This document shows, piece after piece, positions 11,201-21,002 of a stretch of 64,000 bases of DNA. Position 1 is the first letter of the stretch. Every line of letters starts with the position of its first letter. The position numbers and the translations under genes are program-made. Under the pieces are notes generated by a model. The model was not told where the DNA came from and did not search any database. It saw only the letters and a program-made list of their open reading frames with translations. Origin of the DNA: Trichoplusia ni (Eukaryota > Arthropoda > Insecta > Lepidoptera > Noctuidae); NCBI RefSeq assembly GCF_003590095.1, contig NC_039480.1:20003328-20067327 (forward strand). Reading direction: 5' to 3'.

Positions 11201-11860
11201 CCTCATCCTGCGGCGCATCTTCTTCTCGTCCGGGTCGAGCGCGTCCAGCTCGGGCTCCGTCAGGGTGTCGTCTGACAACTCCTCGTCCGAGATCTCCTCC
11301 TCCTCGCCTTCCTCATCCACTTCTTCTGTTAATGAGAGTAGAATATATTTTCACACGTTTTTATACACTCACTTTTTTATTTAAAGATGTTTTTAACTGT
11401 CGTATTTCAATATAGTACTTGAAGCCTGCATGTCATGAAAAATTCATGACTTTTTAAGCTCCCATATTAAAAAAACACTGCGGAAAACCCTCTGTGCGAG
11501 GAGGGTCACATGTTCGATCCCAAGCTGTATCCACGAATGCTTGCTCTAAGATTGAGAGTCCTTGTGCACGTGATTTAAATTTTTGTGAAAACTGCGAAAC
11601 AAGGATTAAATTCCTTTGTGCTGTTTTAAATCAGCAAATTAATAAAAATAACTAAGTTATAATATCATTCTTCATCTCTATAATACTCCTTCAGGTTAGA
11701 GAGATAGCAAGAGTCTTATCAGCGATCAAAACATTTTGCCACGAAAGTAAATCAATAAATAAATATTCCAAGTTTGTCTGTAAAGTATTAATAGTTAATA
11801 TGCTCACCATTCGTACACTCATCCAGCTGTTTCTTAAGCTGATCAATCTCCTGCTGGAAT
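8261..11860 (-). CDS. KIF3A: KIF3A copy A: neck, coiled-coil stalk and tail exons
   Basis: Exon 11808-11860 (FQQEIDQLKKQLDE) continues the neck coil. Exon 11189-11325 is highly acidic at first (EVDEEGEEEEISDEELSDD) and then basic (KKMRRRMRREEK), matching the charged hinge of KIF3A. Exons 10702-10778, 9721-9901 and 9379-9615 encode heptad-rich coiled coil used for dimerising with KIF3B/Klp68D. Exon 8867-8995 has the conserved YVHWNEQLGEWQ segment. Exon 8261-8395 encodes an Ala/Arg/Pro-rich C-terminus ending at TGA 8263-8261, with LEPPDLSDRYLSY matching the conserved tail position. The donor of exon 8867-8995 is a weak GTCAGT. Reading through it would add only VSVT and stop. Confidence 0.9.
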
Positions 11861-14800
11861 CTAGAAAAGAAAAACAGTTTTAGTGGTTTAACGGAAATAT
11901 CATTTAACTCCTTCTGTTGAAAATTGACTTGTAAAAGTAAGTTAAGCTGCAAATAATCATAAATTTCCAATTAATTTTACCAACAGCCTTACAGGGCCTC
12001 GATTCTGCTGTTTACAATGGCCGATAAATGAATGGAAATAGGGTTTTTGACTAAATCTAATACTTAAAATCTTCTTTAGTCTATCAGACACATTTCTGAT
12101 TTTCATTTTAGCACATAATTCTAAATGAAAGAAGGATGAAACATCACTTGCTAGCAAAAAGAGTACTGGTAAGTGACGTCACACGACATTTTGAATGACT
12201 ATCCCTTGCATTTGTTGTTTACGAAATAAAATAAAAATTGCGTGTCCAATAGTTTTTGGAAATCTCGGACTAAATAGATTTCGTTTGTAAAATATATTGT
12301 AAATTGGGAGATTAGGCCCAGCAGTGGGACAGTGGGCTTACCTAGTGAGCAGCGCGTCCCCAGGCTCGCTGTTGACATGCGTCTTGTTCTCAATGTTCTT
12401 GGCGCGGTTCGCGTACCGGAGAGTGCTTATAGTTTCCACGTAGTTTGTGTCAGCTGGTCCGATGGTTGCGATCTGTTCAAATACGACCAATATTATAAAT
12501 ACTATTAATATTTTGATAGTAACCATCGTGAGAATGATTCATTATTAAATGATGTAGCGGTTTACTCACGCGTATTTATCGGAGTCGCCGCGTCAGCTCA
12601 TGATTAAGGACTCCAGTTGGGTATGAAACTAGTCGGGCGATCGATAAATACGCATACGCATTTTGATAGTAACTATCGTAAAAAGATTAATTATTAAATA
12701 ATCGGGCAATCCCGATAAATACGCGTGAGTAAACCTTCGCATCATTTAATAATCCTACTATTATTATAAAGGCGAACGTATGTGTGTATGGATGCATTTT
12801 TTTCCAATTGAACCTGGGGAGGAAATAATAATAAATTTCTCAAATTTCACACAACGCCATCTATTATCTAAATATACAAACTTTGTAAGTTAAGGAATAC
12901 TAGACAACTGACAACATAAATAAATTACAACCAGACATAGAACAAATGATCATGCACAACACACATTTGTAGTGGGTTGGAATCGAACAAACGACCTCCA
13001 AAATCCATATCATCTTTCTTCGTCATGAAATTGACCAAGCAAAAATTTTTAATCAGTAACGTGTCCTTCGCCATTTGCCCAATTTTCACGACCTGTCAAA
13101 AGGTTACTCTTAAAACGGACACTCAACTCACCATAACGGTCTTGGAGTTGCCTCCAAGCGAGTCCTGAAGCAACCTGGTGAGCTTGGAGTTCCTGTACGG
13201 TATGTGAGTGGACTTCCCGTCGACCAGCGCTGAGATCACGTTGCCCAACACCGAGAGGGATTGGTTGATCTTGGTTGCTTCTTTGAGACGAGTGCCCGTT
13301 GCGTGCGTCTTGCTTTGGCGTTCTGAACCCTGTGGGGTGGGGGATAGAGTTGGGTTTCGTGTGTCTTAGGTGGTATTATATATTATAGTATTTATATATA
13401 ACTAGCTGACCCAGCAAATATTTTGCCTAATAAAAGGACACATGATAATAAATTAAAAACAAAAAAATACGTCAAAAAAAAATTGTGTGGGCAACCCTTA
13501 TCACTTAGGGGTATAAAAAATAGATGTTGGCCGATTCTCAGACCTACTGTATACGCATATAAAATTTGGTAAAAATCGGTTAAGCCTTTTCGGAGGAGTA
13601 CGGTTACTAACATCGTGAAACGGGAATTTTATGTATTAGATTTGCCGTTTCCATGCCAATTAAATTTGAACGTTGCCGATTTATAAACAAAGTGCGTTTT
13701 GCTATCTAATCATCTTATTATTTACGACCTTTTTGTACATCAATGAAGTTTAAACGTTACCGCTTAGTTAATAGTGTTCTTTTTCCTATACACGCATCGT
13801 ATTAATTACGACCTTTTTGTAAAATACAGCTTCACGAAGTATTACTCAAGCTGTTAATTTAATTTGAACCTTGCCACCAGATTAATAAGGTCCAGTTTCC
13901 CTAACTAAACACCATCTTCCCAATCTTGCCAACCTAATTTTGCCTCTCTTTGCTCGCTTCATGGGAATGAAGAAAACCCACCATAGCTAATAAGCCTAAA
14001 GTTGCCATTGCAATTCGAACCTTACAGCTAAATGAACAAGGTCTATTATTCCCATGTTTCTGATCTTTAGACACCCAGACTTATCATTGCAATTTGAACC
14101 TTCCCGCGATATCAACAAGATACATTTTCCTATCTACACAGCTTACTACTCTCAACCTATACCTATGTAAAACACAGGCCAACATAGATCCTAAAGTTAT
14201 CATTGAAATTTACACCTTACCACCAATTCACAAGATGCATTTCCAAATTAACCTCCTTACTTTAAAAAACTAGTGAGAACAAATCCTAATAGTTGTCATT
14301 ACAATTTGAACCTTACCGCAAGATCAACAAGGTGCAGTTTCCCCATCTTGACGTGCATCTTGCCGTCTCCCCCCTTCTTGCTGCTCTCGACAGTGATGGA
14401 GAATATCGCGTGCGAGCGAGAGCTCTCTGTGTTCATGGCCGTCGCTCCAATATGGCGGTTCTTGTTGCCAACTGCCATTATTTTCTCTAATTCATCCGCA
14501 TTGTGAACTACATAGCCTAGAAATGAAGAAAAAAGAGTTTAATAGGAATATTGACAAAAGTCAACCAGTCTTACCAAGGGTATCGTGTTGCCCAGGTAAC
14601 TGGGTTGAGGAGGTCAGATAGGCAGTCGCTCCTTGTAAAACAGTGGTACTTAGCTGATACCGGTAACACTGAAAGCCGACCGGAACATAGTTGGGAAAAG
14701 GCTAGGCCGATGATGATTGACAGAAATTATACTAAGGGGTATAGGTCTATTATCATGGACACCCGCTGCCTTGGAGGGGAAACGGGTACTGTCAGACCCT

Positions 14801-17800
14801 TACTGACTAATCCTGAACCGTCGTGCTACGTCATCCGCGTTTTTGTGTCGGTGTATGGCAAAGCGTTGCAATGCTCCGTACATAGGAGTGATGGTCTATT
14901 GGTAAGACTGTTAGACTGATAATTCATAGGTCATAGGTGCGAAACCCGGCTTGCGTGCTGTTTTTTTATAATTCCTGTGTGTACAATATACTTATTATTA
15001 CTTGCCAGAAACGGTCAAGGCAACGGCACCGTTAGAAAACCGGCACTATTCGTATTCTCTTAAGCATTTTGCTAATATTTTTGCTATATCATTCATCGGA
15101 TATTTTAAACAGCTGATTTGGGGCCCCGTTGTCTAGTACTCATAATGCAAACTCTGCTTAGTTTGACACTAGATGGCGCTGTGATAGTTTTAGAATATTA
15201 ATCATTATCATCAGCCTATAGCTGTCCACTGCTGGACATAGGCTCTCCATACGTTCTCCAGCACGACCGGTTTATTGCCACCTGCGTCCAACGAGGCCCA
15301 GCGGCTTTGTAGAATATTAATAATAATTATTATACCTGTGAGATCTTTGACGAACACGCCTATATCCGGCCTCTCCTTGACCTCCAGACTCTGGTGAGGG
15401 TTGTTGCCGAGCAGGTCGCGAACCTCCTCGTTGTAGATCTCCAAGTACGTGACGCACACCAAGAACCTGAAGGTAGAAGAGATGGGAATGATGATTAAGG
15501 GTTTCTCATAGAATCCCAGCTCGCTAGTGTCTATATTTACGAAAAGGTTGGTCCGCTTATTAATATGATGGGCGCCTAGAAACCTATTCGTACGGAACCC
15601 TCATTGTCGCGCTTCTGACACTCACTTAACTTTTTTTTTATATTTACGTTAAGACCAGTCCTTGCCGTATCAACAGTAATAAAATCAAAATCAAAAGGTT
15701 TTTATTTCAAATAGGCCGTTTTCCAAGCAGGTGTTTAATATGTGTGTACATAGTGTTATCATAAGAAAGTCTTCAATTTAAAAGAAAAAAAAACGCCTTC
15801 CGCTCTAAGGAATTTGAACCTTTTGTCGCGGGGTGTTTCACAAACATACAATTCACATGCACAAAGACACCCAGACTCAGAACAAGCATTCGTGGATCAC
15901 ACAAATGCTTGTCCTACGGGGATCGAACTAACACGTCACGCACCATGAGTTTGGCGTGATGACCTCAACCACTCGGCTATCCGTGCAGTCGATGGATTTG
16001 GATTAACTATTTGTGTGCTTGGCCAAGGTCCGATTTTTCAATCAGTATTTTAAATACATACTAGCTGACCCAGCAAACGTTGTTTTGCCTAATATATTTT
16101 TTAGTTGTATATATTTTTAATGCCACATTAAAAAAAAAAAAAAAAAAAAAAAAACAATTTCGTCCAAAAACTAAAATTTTTTTTTTTGTGTGAGTAACCC
16201 TTATCTCTTAGGGGTATGAAAAATAGATATTGTTCTATTCTCAGACCTACCCAATATGTATACAAAACTTCATAAAAATCGCTCGAACTGGTACGGTAAC
16301 TAACATCGTGACACGGGAATTTTATATATTAGACTAGCTGTTGCCCGCGACTTCGTCCCCGTGGGTAGAAGATATAAGTTATGATTTAGGTATACCTACC
16401 TGCCCGGTTTTTTTCACATTTTCCATTATATCTTAGCTCCTATTAGTCGCAGCGTGATGGTTTATAGCCTAAAGCCTTCCTCGATAAATGGTCTATTCAA
16501 CACAAAAAGAATTTTTCAATTTGGACCAGTAGATCCTGAGATTAGCGCGTTCAAACAAACAAACAAACAAACAAACAAAATCTTCAGCTTTATATATTAG
16601 TAAGTATAAGTATAAGTATATAGATATGTATACATACATTGAGGTTTTCGTACAAATAGGCCTAAAAAATATCAGTCTGGTGACCAATAAATTTGTTACC
16701 TATGACTTAACTTGTCCTCAAACAAATTAATAGCTACGTAAAAACCGTTGGTTATTCCATCTTTATTTTTACTCATTGCTGTAGCGGTAACTGAAATATA
16801 TAATCTGTGCATTTCATCTGTCTAGCTATCACGCTTTATGCAATATAGTTTGGGGACAAACAGAGGAGCCTCAGCAATAGAGTTCAGTTTTTCCCGCATT
16901 TTCATAAACCCACTTTCTTGTTTGTTTGCATGTTTGTGGTTCCGGTTGGATTTTTGTAACTCAATATTGAGGCACTTCCCAATAAGTTAGCAGGCTGAAA
17001 TTTTTAGGGTAGCTTCAAACCCGATGACAATGCAATTTACAACTATCATATGAAAACTAACAAAATTGACATTCAAAAACGTGGGTAAGTGGGTATTTAG
17101 ATTTTTTAATCTATTAATTTTTTACCATTTAATTACTGATCCCCAAACACTTGAAATAATGCCTTCTCACATATTTACTAATAATTCATTCAAACATTAG
17201 AAATATATTACCATTTTTTATATTAGAATCTCAATAATACCTATAAAACATTAATTACTCTACAAAACATCATTCAAAAAACCCATTTCCTAAATCATTC
17301 CTTATTATTATTGTCAAAACCCCCAAAACATAGCCAGCGAGTACATAGTTACACATGAGTGGGTTGAAACTACGCAACGGGCTGAACAAGACGCCATAGC
17401 ACCGCTGCGATCCTATATCGATTCAACTGAATTATTTAACCGGGGCGAAACCGGGGATGGATCGACGCGAATAGGGGGTGACGCCGCCCTGAAACTACGG
17501 TACTTAGAGTACGTATGTTTGGGTCATACATTAATGCCATACATTTGAAGTTGACAATGATTTAAAGTATTTATTAATTTGGCTCATCAACAATGAGTAC
17601 ACTGTTACATCTATACTTCTATACTATCTATATACTAATATATAAAGTATACTAATATATAAAGCTGAAGAGTTTGTTTGTTTGAACGCGCTAATCTCAG
17701 GAACTGAAACTAATGATTTAAATTGTAACATTATTACTTTTATGTTGAATAGACCATCGAGGAAGGTTTTAGGCTATATAAAATCACGCTGCGACTAATA

Positions 17801-19260
17801 GAAGCGAAGATACAATGCAAAATGTGGAAAAAACGGGGAAAATTCTAACCACGTGGACGAAGTCGCGGGCAACAGCTAGTTATCTATATTATGTATGTAT
17901 TTAGAAATACATAAATAAGTTATCAGTTGTCTAGTAATCTTAATACAAGCTTTGCTTAGTTTGAGCCAAGAGGGCGTTATGTAATATCGCGGAATATTAT
18001 ATCGTATGACAATTTTATTTATTTCAATATATCTTTCCTTTTATTTCTTAAAATATATTAATAATTCCCAATCTTACATTAGGTGACCGAAAACTAGATT
18101 ACTGGCGTCACGTCCAACACAAACAAAACCTAACTCATTTGAAACCAATTCTCTTTGCTACTGTTATAAAAAAATAACTTAATTGAGCGATGCTCGTTCA
18201 AGAGAGAGACCTTCGTTCAGAAGTGGGGCAACAAGAGGCCGGGGTCATATTAAGTCCCGGGGACGTAGAAATATAATATGTTTAACTGAAACTACGTAAT
18301 TTTTAAGGCTCTGTACTAATTTTGCGGGTACACAGTGCACAGAGGCGATATATCTGGAGAAATTGACTGTCATTGAACACCGAAGGCTGACGCTAACCAG
18401 GACCAGGGCCAGGGTTTCTACTTTGACATGAAATGATATATTTCTTTTGCAAGTAGGATATAGTGGATGAAGCAACAAGCCATTCCAGGAGGAGCAATGA
18501 CGGGCATGTGTATCAGGCTAACTTATTGCCTATGCATATCAGAAAATTACATATTAAAACAGTTGCTGGAATTTAGACCTGCAACTATGTGCATAATAAT
18601 TCAATCTTTGAAACCCTAGTTCACATAAATACTTAGACCTTTATTTAGTCCTACATTAGGTTAAGTAACCTGTAATGGTAGATTAGTGTGATAATTAAAT
18701 AAATATCGTCACTTTACATGTCTTTTTTTAAAAACGCTGGAGTCCACATTTCCTATCTGACTACCCTGAAAAGAAATGTCGAAATAAAGTCAGGGGCCGC
18801 AGTGTCTTTGAACGCATTTCTATTTTTGCTTTCTATATACCGGGGTCGCAGTAACCCTTTCGGAAGAACCTACTTTACATTATAATATGCTTCAAAATAA
18901 ATCTTTTTTTAAGGAATTTAACACCACCATGCACAAAGACACCTAGACTCAGGACAAGCATTCGTGGATCACACAAATAATTGTCCTACGCGGGGATCGA
19001 GTCTGCTGCACGTGGGTTTGGCGTGATGCCCTCAACCACTCGGCTATCACTTACTTCTCATCCTCCTTAGCACTGGCGATGTGACTGAAGATATGTGCGA
19101 AGGAGTTCGGTATGATGCCTCGTAGCTCAGGGGCGGTGTTGCTGCCAGCCATGGTGTAAGTCTTGCCAGTGCCGGTTTGACCGTAAGCGAATATAGTGCC
19201 ATTGTAGCCCTTCAATACTTGCTCCACAATCGGACTGGCCGTTTGGACGTATATGTCCAT
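8261..19260 (-). CDS. KIF3A: Kinesin-II motor subunit KIF3A (Klp64D), copy A, 12 exons, 5' end missing
   Basis: Twelve exons splice in one continuous frame of 605 codons including the stop: 19055-19260, 15336-15466, 14317-14516, 13132-13329, 12342-12472, 11808-11860, 11189-11325, 10702-10778, 9721-9901, 9379-9615, 8867-8995 and 8261-8395. Every junction has GT/AG and matching phase. The product is one of the two motors of heterotrimeric kinesin-II, which drives plus-end anterograde intraflagellar transport along the axoneme. KIF3A rather than KIF3B is chosen from the tail motif YVHWNEQLGEWQVKCVAYTG and the VGGENLLDKA motif in the stalk. The family is about 700 aa, so 85-95 N-terminal residues (start codon and first motor strands) are missing. 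No exon for them was recognised up to 64000. Confidence 0.93.
9190..9360 (+). repeat. Interspersed repeat family, copy 1 of 3
   Basis: The copy shares TTCCGGTTGGATTTTTG, CTCAATTTTGAGGCACTTCC, AGGGTAGCTTCAAACCC and ACAATGCAATTTACAACT-type blocks with 16905-17100 and 44965-45140. No coding potential was seen, and the family was not identified. Confidence 0.6.
9990..10072. mobile_element. Half copy of a fold-back MITE
   Basis: It contains the block GATAAATACGCGTGAGTAAACC ending ATCATTTAATAAT that forms the terminal inverted repeat of the complete element at 12541-12753. Only one end is present. Another half copy is at about 46680-46790. Confidence 0.5.
10137..10425 (+). mobile_element. 3' end of a non-LTR retrotransposon (RTE-like endonuclease-reverse transcriptase)
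   Basis: The open frame to 10407 ends with WAGHLARGSDGRW, RSVGRPGARWVEDI, WMRLAQDRRNW and EAYVQQ, the characteristic C-terminal tail of lepidopteran endonuclease-reverse transcriptases. It is followed by a (TGA)n tail. It is truncated at the 5' end and sits in a KIF3A intron. Confidence 0.75.
10893..11152 (+). repeat. Full-length tRNA-derived SINE
   Basis: The tRNA-derived head has A box GATAGCCGAGTGGTTGAGG and B box GGGTTCGATCCCG. A body follows (ATGCTTGTCCTGAGTCTGG, then GTGCAACTAGAGTC), and the tail carries GGCCTATTTGATTT and GATTCTGATTCTGA repeats. It sits in a KIF3A intron just before exon 11189-11325. It is the best copy of the family in the window. Confidence 0.8.
11490..11620 (+). 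repeat. SINE fragment of the same tRNA-derived family
   Basis: B-box-like GTTCGATCCCA is followed by CCACGAATGCTTGCTC and the related body. The A-box half is degenerate. Confidence 0.5.
12342..19260 (-). CDS. KIF3A: KIF3A copy A: motor-domain exons
   Basis: These five exons contain the hallmark kinesin nucleotide-binding motifs in order. The P-loop is AYGQTGTGKTYTM in exon 19055-19260, followed by PELRGIIPNSFAHIF. EIYNEEVRDLLG and LEVKERPDIGVFVKDL are in 15336-15466. Switch I is NTESSRSHAIF and the start of switch II is LHLVDLA, both in 14317-14516. GSERQ completes switch II and leads to KINQSLSVLGNVISAL and SKLTRLLQDSLGGN in 13132-13329. IGPADTNYVETISTLRYANR in 12342-12472 is the last motor helix, leading into the neck linker. 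All catalytic residues expected for an active motor are present. Exon 19055-19260 begins with an internal ATG directly after AG; it is not the start codon. Introns hold Helitrons, SINEs and an echo array. Confidence 0.93.
12541..12753. mobile_element. Fold-back MITE with ~42-bp terminal inverted repeats
   Basis: The left end ATTATTAAATGATGTAGCGG, then TTTACTCACGCGTATTTATC, is repeated inverted at the right end (GATAAATACGCGTGAGTAAA, then ATCATTTAATAAT). An H1-like Helitron start (TCCTACTATTATTATAAAGG) follows immediately. Confidence 0.65.
13402..13640 (-). mobile_element. Non-autonomous Helitron-like element, family H3
   Basis: On the minus strand it begins TCTAATACATAAAATTCCCG after an A and ends GGGTCAGCTAG before a T. 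It has a distinct 3' hairpin region and body from H1/H2. Another copy is at 16061-16333. It abuts the KIF3A intronic echo array. Confidence 0.65.
13653..14340 (-). repeat. Degenerate tandem array echoing the 3' edge of the KIF3A switch II exon and its splice donor
   Basis: The genic unit (14303-14340) covers the end of exon 14317-14516, GGAAACTGCACCTTGTTGAT then CTTGCG, and the donor GTAAGGTTCAAATTG. Decayed copies lie in the following intron at about 14205-14250, 14083-14130, 14001-14050, 13856-13900, 13743-13785 and 13653-13700. For example the copy at 14001-14050 reads GACCTTGTTCATTTAGCT then GTAAGGTTCGAATTGCAATG. Spacing is 80-150 bp. The copy B counterpart is at about 31853-32540. Confidence 0.7.
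15199..15320 (-). mobile_element. RTE-like LINE 3' tail fragment
   Basis: On the minus strand it encodes only the terminal AYVQQWTAIG and a degenerate TGATGATGATAATGA tail. It lies directly downstream of the donor of KIF3A exon 15336-15466. Confidence 0.6.
15812..15990 (-). repeat. tRNA-derived SINE
   Basis: On the minus strand the A box is GATAGCCGAGTGGTTGAGG and the B box is GTTCGATCCCC. The body carries CAAGCATTTGTGTGATCCAC and ends CACCCCGCGACAAAAGG. Confidence 0.75.
16061..16333 (-). mobile_element. Helitron-like element, family H3
   Basis: It has the same termini as 13402-13640. It includes a long homopolymer A run at about 16130-16156. Its 5' TC directly abuts the CTAG end of the next element at 16334 with no base between. 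Confidence 0.65.
16334..16624 (-). mobile_element. Helitron-like element, family H2
   Basis: The 3' end (plus strand CTAGCTGTTGCCCGCGACTT) carries the family hairpin. The body contains (GTTT)n and GACTAATAGGAGC-type sequence, with an H2-type 5' end near 16624. Confidence 0.75.
16905..17100 (+). repeat. Interspersed repeat family, copy 2 of 3
   Basis: Shares blocks with 9190-9360 and 44965-45140, in the same orientation. Confidence 0.6.
17627..17879 (+). mobile_element. Helitron-like element, family H2
   Basis: It begins near TCTATATACTAATATATAAA and ends GTCGCGGGCAACAGCTAG before T. A short tandem duplication of ACTAATATATAAAG lies at its start. Confidence 0.7.
17880..18924. other. KIF3A intron sequence without recognised features
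   Basis: A partial SINE-2 body lies at 17915-17990. From 18000 to 18924 I see no exon, array or complete repeat. Confidence 0.4.
18925..19048 (-). repeat. tRNA-derived SINE at the donor of the P-loop exon
   Basis: On the minus strand, KIF3A exon 19055-19260 is followed by GTAAGT and then at once by the SINE A box GATAGCCGAGTGGTTGAGG. The insertion is therefore about 6 nt past the splice site and leaves GTAAGT intact. Confidence 0.7.
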
Positions 19261-19374
19261 CTGTAAAGAAGAATAGGGGTGTTAAATAACGATGCTTCAA
19301 TTCCATGGTGTACAATAAAGAATATTCTCTAATCTAATCTTTTACGATACCCAAAGTATCAAATTGGATCCTTG

Positions 19375-19500
19375 TATCGCGAGGTTTGATATTCAAGTCA
19401 CATGCACAAAGACACCTAGACTGAGAACAAGCATACGTTGATCACACAAATGTTTGTCCTATGCGGGGATCGAAACCGCGACACGTCGTGTACAAGGGGT
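19375..19500 (-). repeat. tRNA-derived SINE fragment
   Basis: The body CAAACATTTGTGTGATC and the B-box-like GGTTTCGATCCCC region are recognisable, with a degenerate head. Confidence 0.6.
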
Positions 19501-20644
19501 TCGACTATAGCAGAAATCTTATTTAGAAGCGTTGATGACAAATGAGAGACCCGGGTTAGACTCTGTATGTATTTGAGTTTTTTTCTCCATAATAACCTGT
19601 GAATGCCTAAACCGATTTTGAAGCATGAAATATTGTTAGAATCCTTAGAGCATGAGTGCAATTGGCTTAACACGTAAACAATGCAGCAAAAAACGCTTAT
19701 TTGTATACAAAATTTCACGTTTATAATATCAATTAGTATATTAACAGCCATTTCCTCATTTCCGCGTACTCCATAGCAATATTAAACCGATTTCAATTAT
19801 CAACTCATTAATTTCGTCGCCTATCGCACACTATCATCTGAAATCTCCTGGGAGACGTGACCTGTTAACCTGGATCCACGCGGGCGTGGGTGCGTCGTGT
19901 AAATACGGGTCTATTTTAGACACATCTTATTTACGGGCTAAGAAATAGACGTCCTGTTTTGTGTGCGATGTTAATAGTATTGGTAGTTTTCGTGGCCTTG
20001 CGGTTATAATCATGGATTTGTATGCATGAGGTACAGGTTCGATCCCCGTGTAGAGTACTAAGGTGTCTTTTTGTGTTATATATTCTTTTTTATTTTTCTA
20101 AGAGATTTCTGGCAATAGGTGAAGGAAAATATTGTGAAAAAAATAGATTTTCAAATATTTGAATATGAAATCGCCTGCAGTTGACTAGCGGGGTTATATT
20201 CAAACCTTTCTTTTACAGAAGGGGTCTGAGCCTAGCAGTGGGATATATAGACTGGTACTATTATTATTTGACTACAAAAAATCTAAATAGCTGGTACCTA
20301 AGACAATAAAAAAAATATCGCCTACACTATTTTCTTCATTAATCTCGTAAACAGAAGATGGTCGGAAAGATATCTGAATTATCATAACTATCTACTAATA
20401 TAGCCCCTTCGTTGGATGGTAATTTTCAGGTAAATATGCCTTACGACACTCACAAATAAAGTGACTTAATATTGGTAAAATTATTTCAAAAAACGGTTCA
20501 GTAGATCCTGAGATTAGCCCCTTCAACGTGACAAATACTTACACAAACTTTACGGTCTATATTAGTATAGATAAATGTCTTAAGTAGGCTAAAATAGATG
20601 TATTCAAATGCATAGATTGAAGGTCTTGCAACAAAGGAATTTAA

Positions 20645-20707
20645 CCCTAGAAAGATAATCATATTGTGACGTACGTTAAAGATAATCATGCGTAAAATTG
20701 ACGCATG
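20645..20707 (-). repeat. piggyBac terminal and subterminal inverted repeats, 3' end of the element
   Basis: The 13-bp terminal repeat CCCTAGAAAGATA is followed by a spacer and the 19-bp internal repeat. The longer spacer is characteristic of the 3' end of piggyBac. Confidence 0.93.
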
Positions 20708-21002
20708 TGTTTTATCGGTCTGTATATCGAGGTTTATTTATTAATTTGAATAGATATTAAGTTTTATTATATTTACACTTACATACTAATAATAAATTCA
20801 ACAAACTATTTATTTATGTTTATTTATTTATTAAAAAAAAACAAAAACTCAAATTTCTTCTATAAAGTAACAAAACTTTTAAACATTCTCTCTTTTACAA
20901 AAATAAACTTATTTTGTACTTTAAAAACAGTCATGTTGTATTATAAAATAAGTAATTAGCTTAACTTATACATAATAGAAACAAATTATACTTATTAGTC
21001 AG

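Larger units (their letters stand above)
5913..20644. other. Copy A of a 14.7-kb segment present twice in the window
   Basis: This segment is collinear with 24110-38845 throughout and nearly identical, with an offset drifting only from 18197 to 18201. It ends exactly at the TTAA where piggyBac is inserted. Copy A retains open kinesin exons and is the better sequence. Confidence 0.93.

Noticed and set aside
19990..20060. tRNA-like stretch GTGGCCTTGCGGTTATAATC with GGTTCGATCCCC
   Set aside because: It has A- and B-box-like pieces but no cloverleaf closure. Likely a SINE head.
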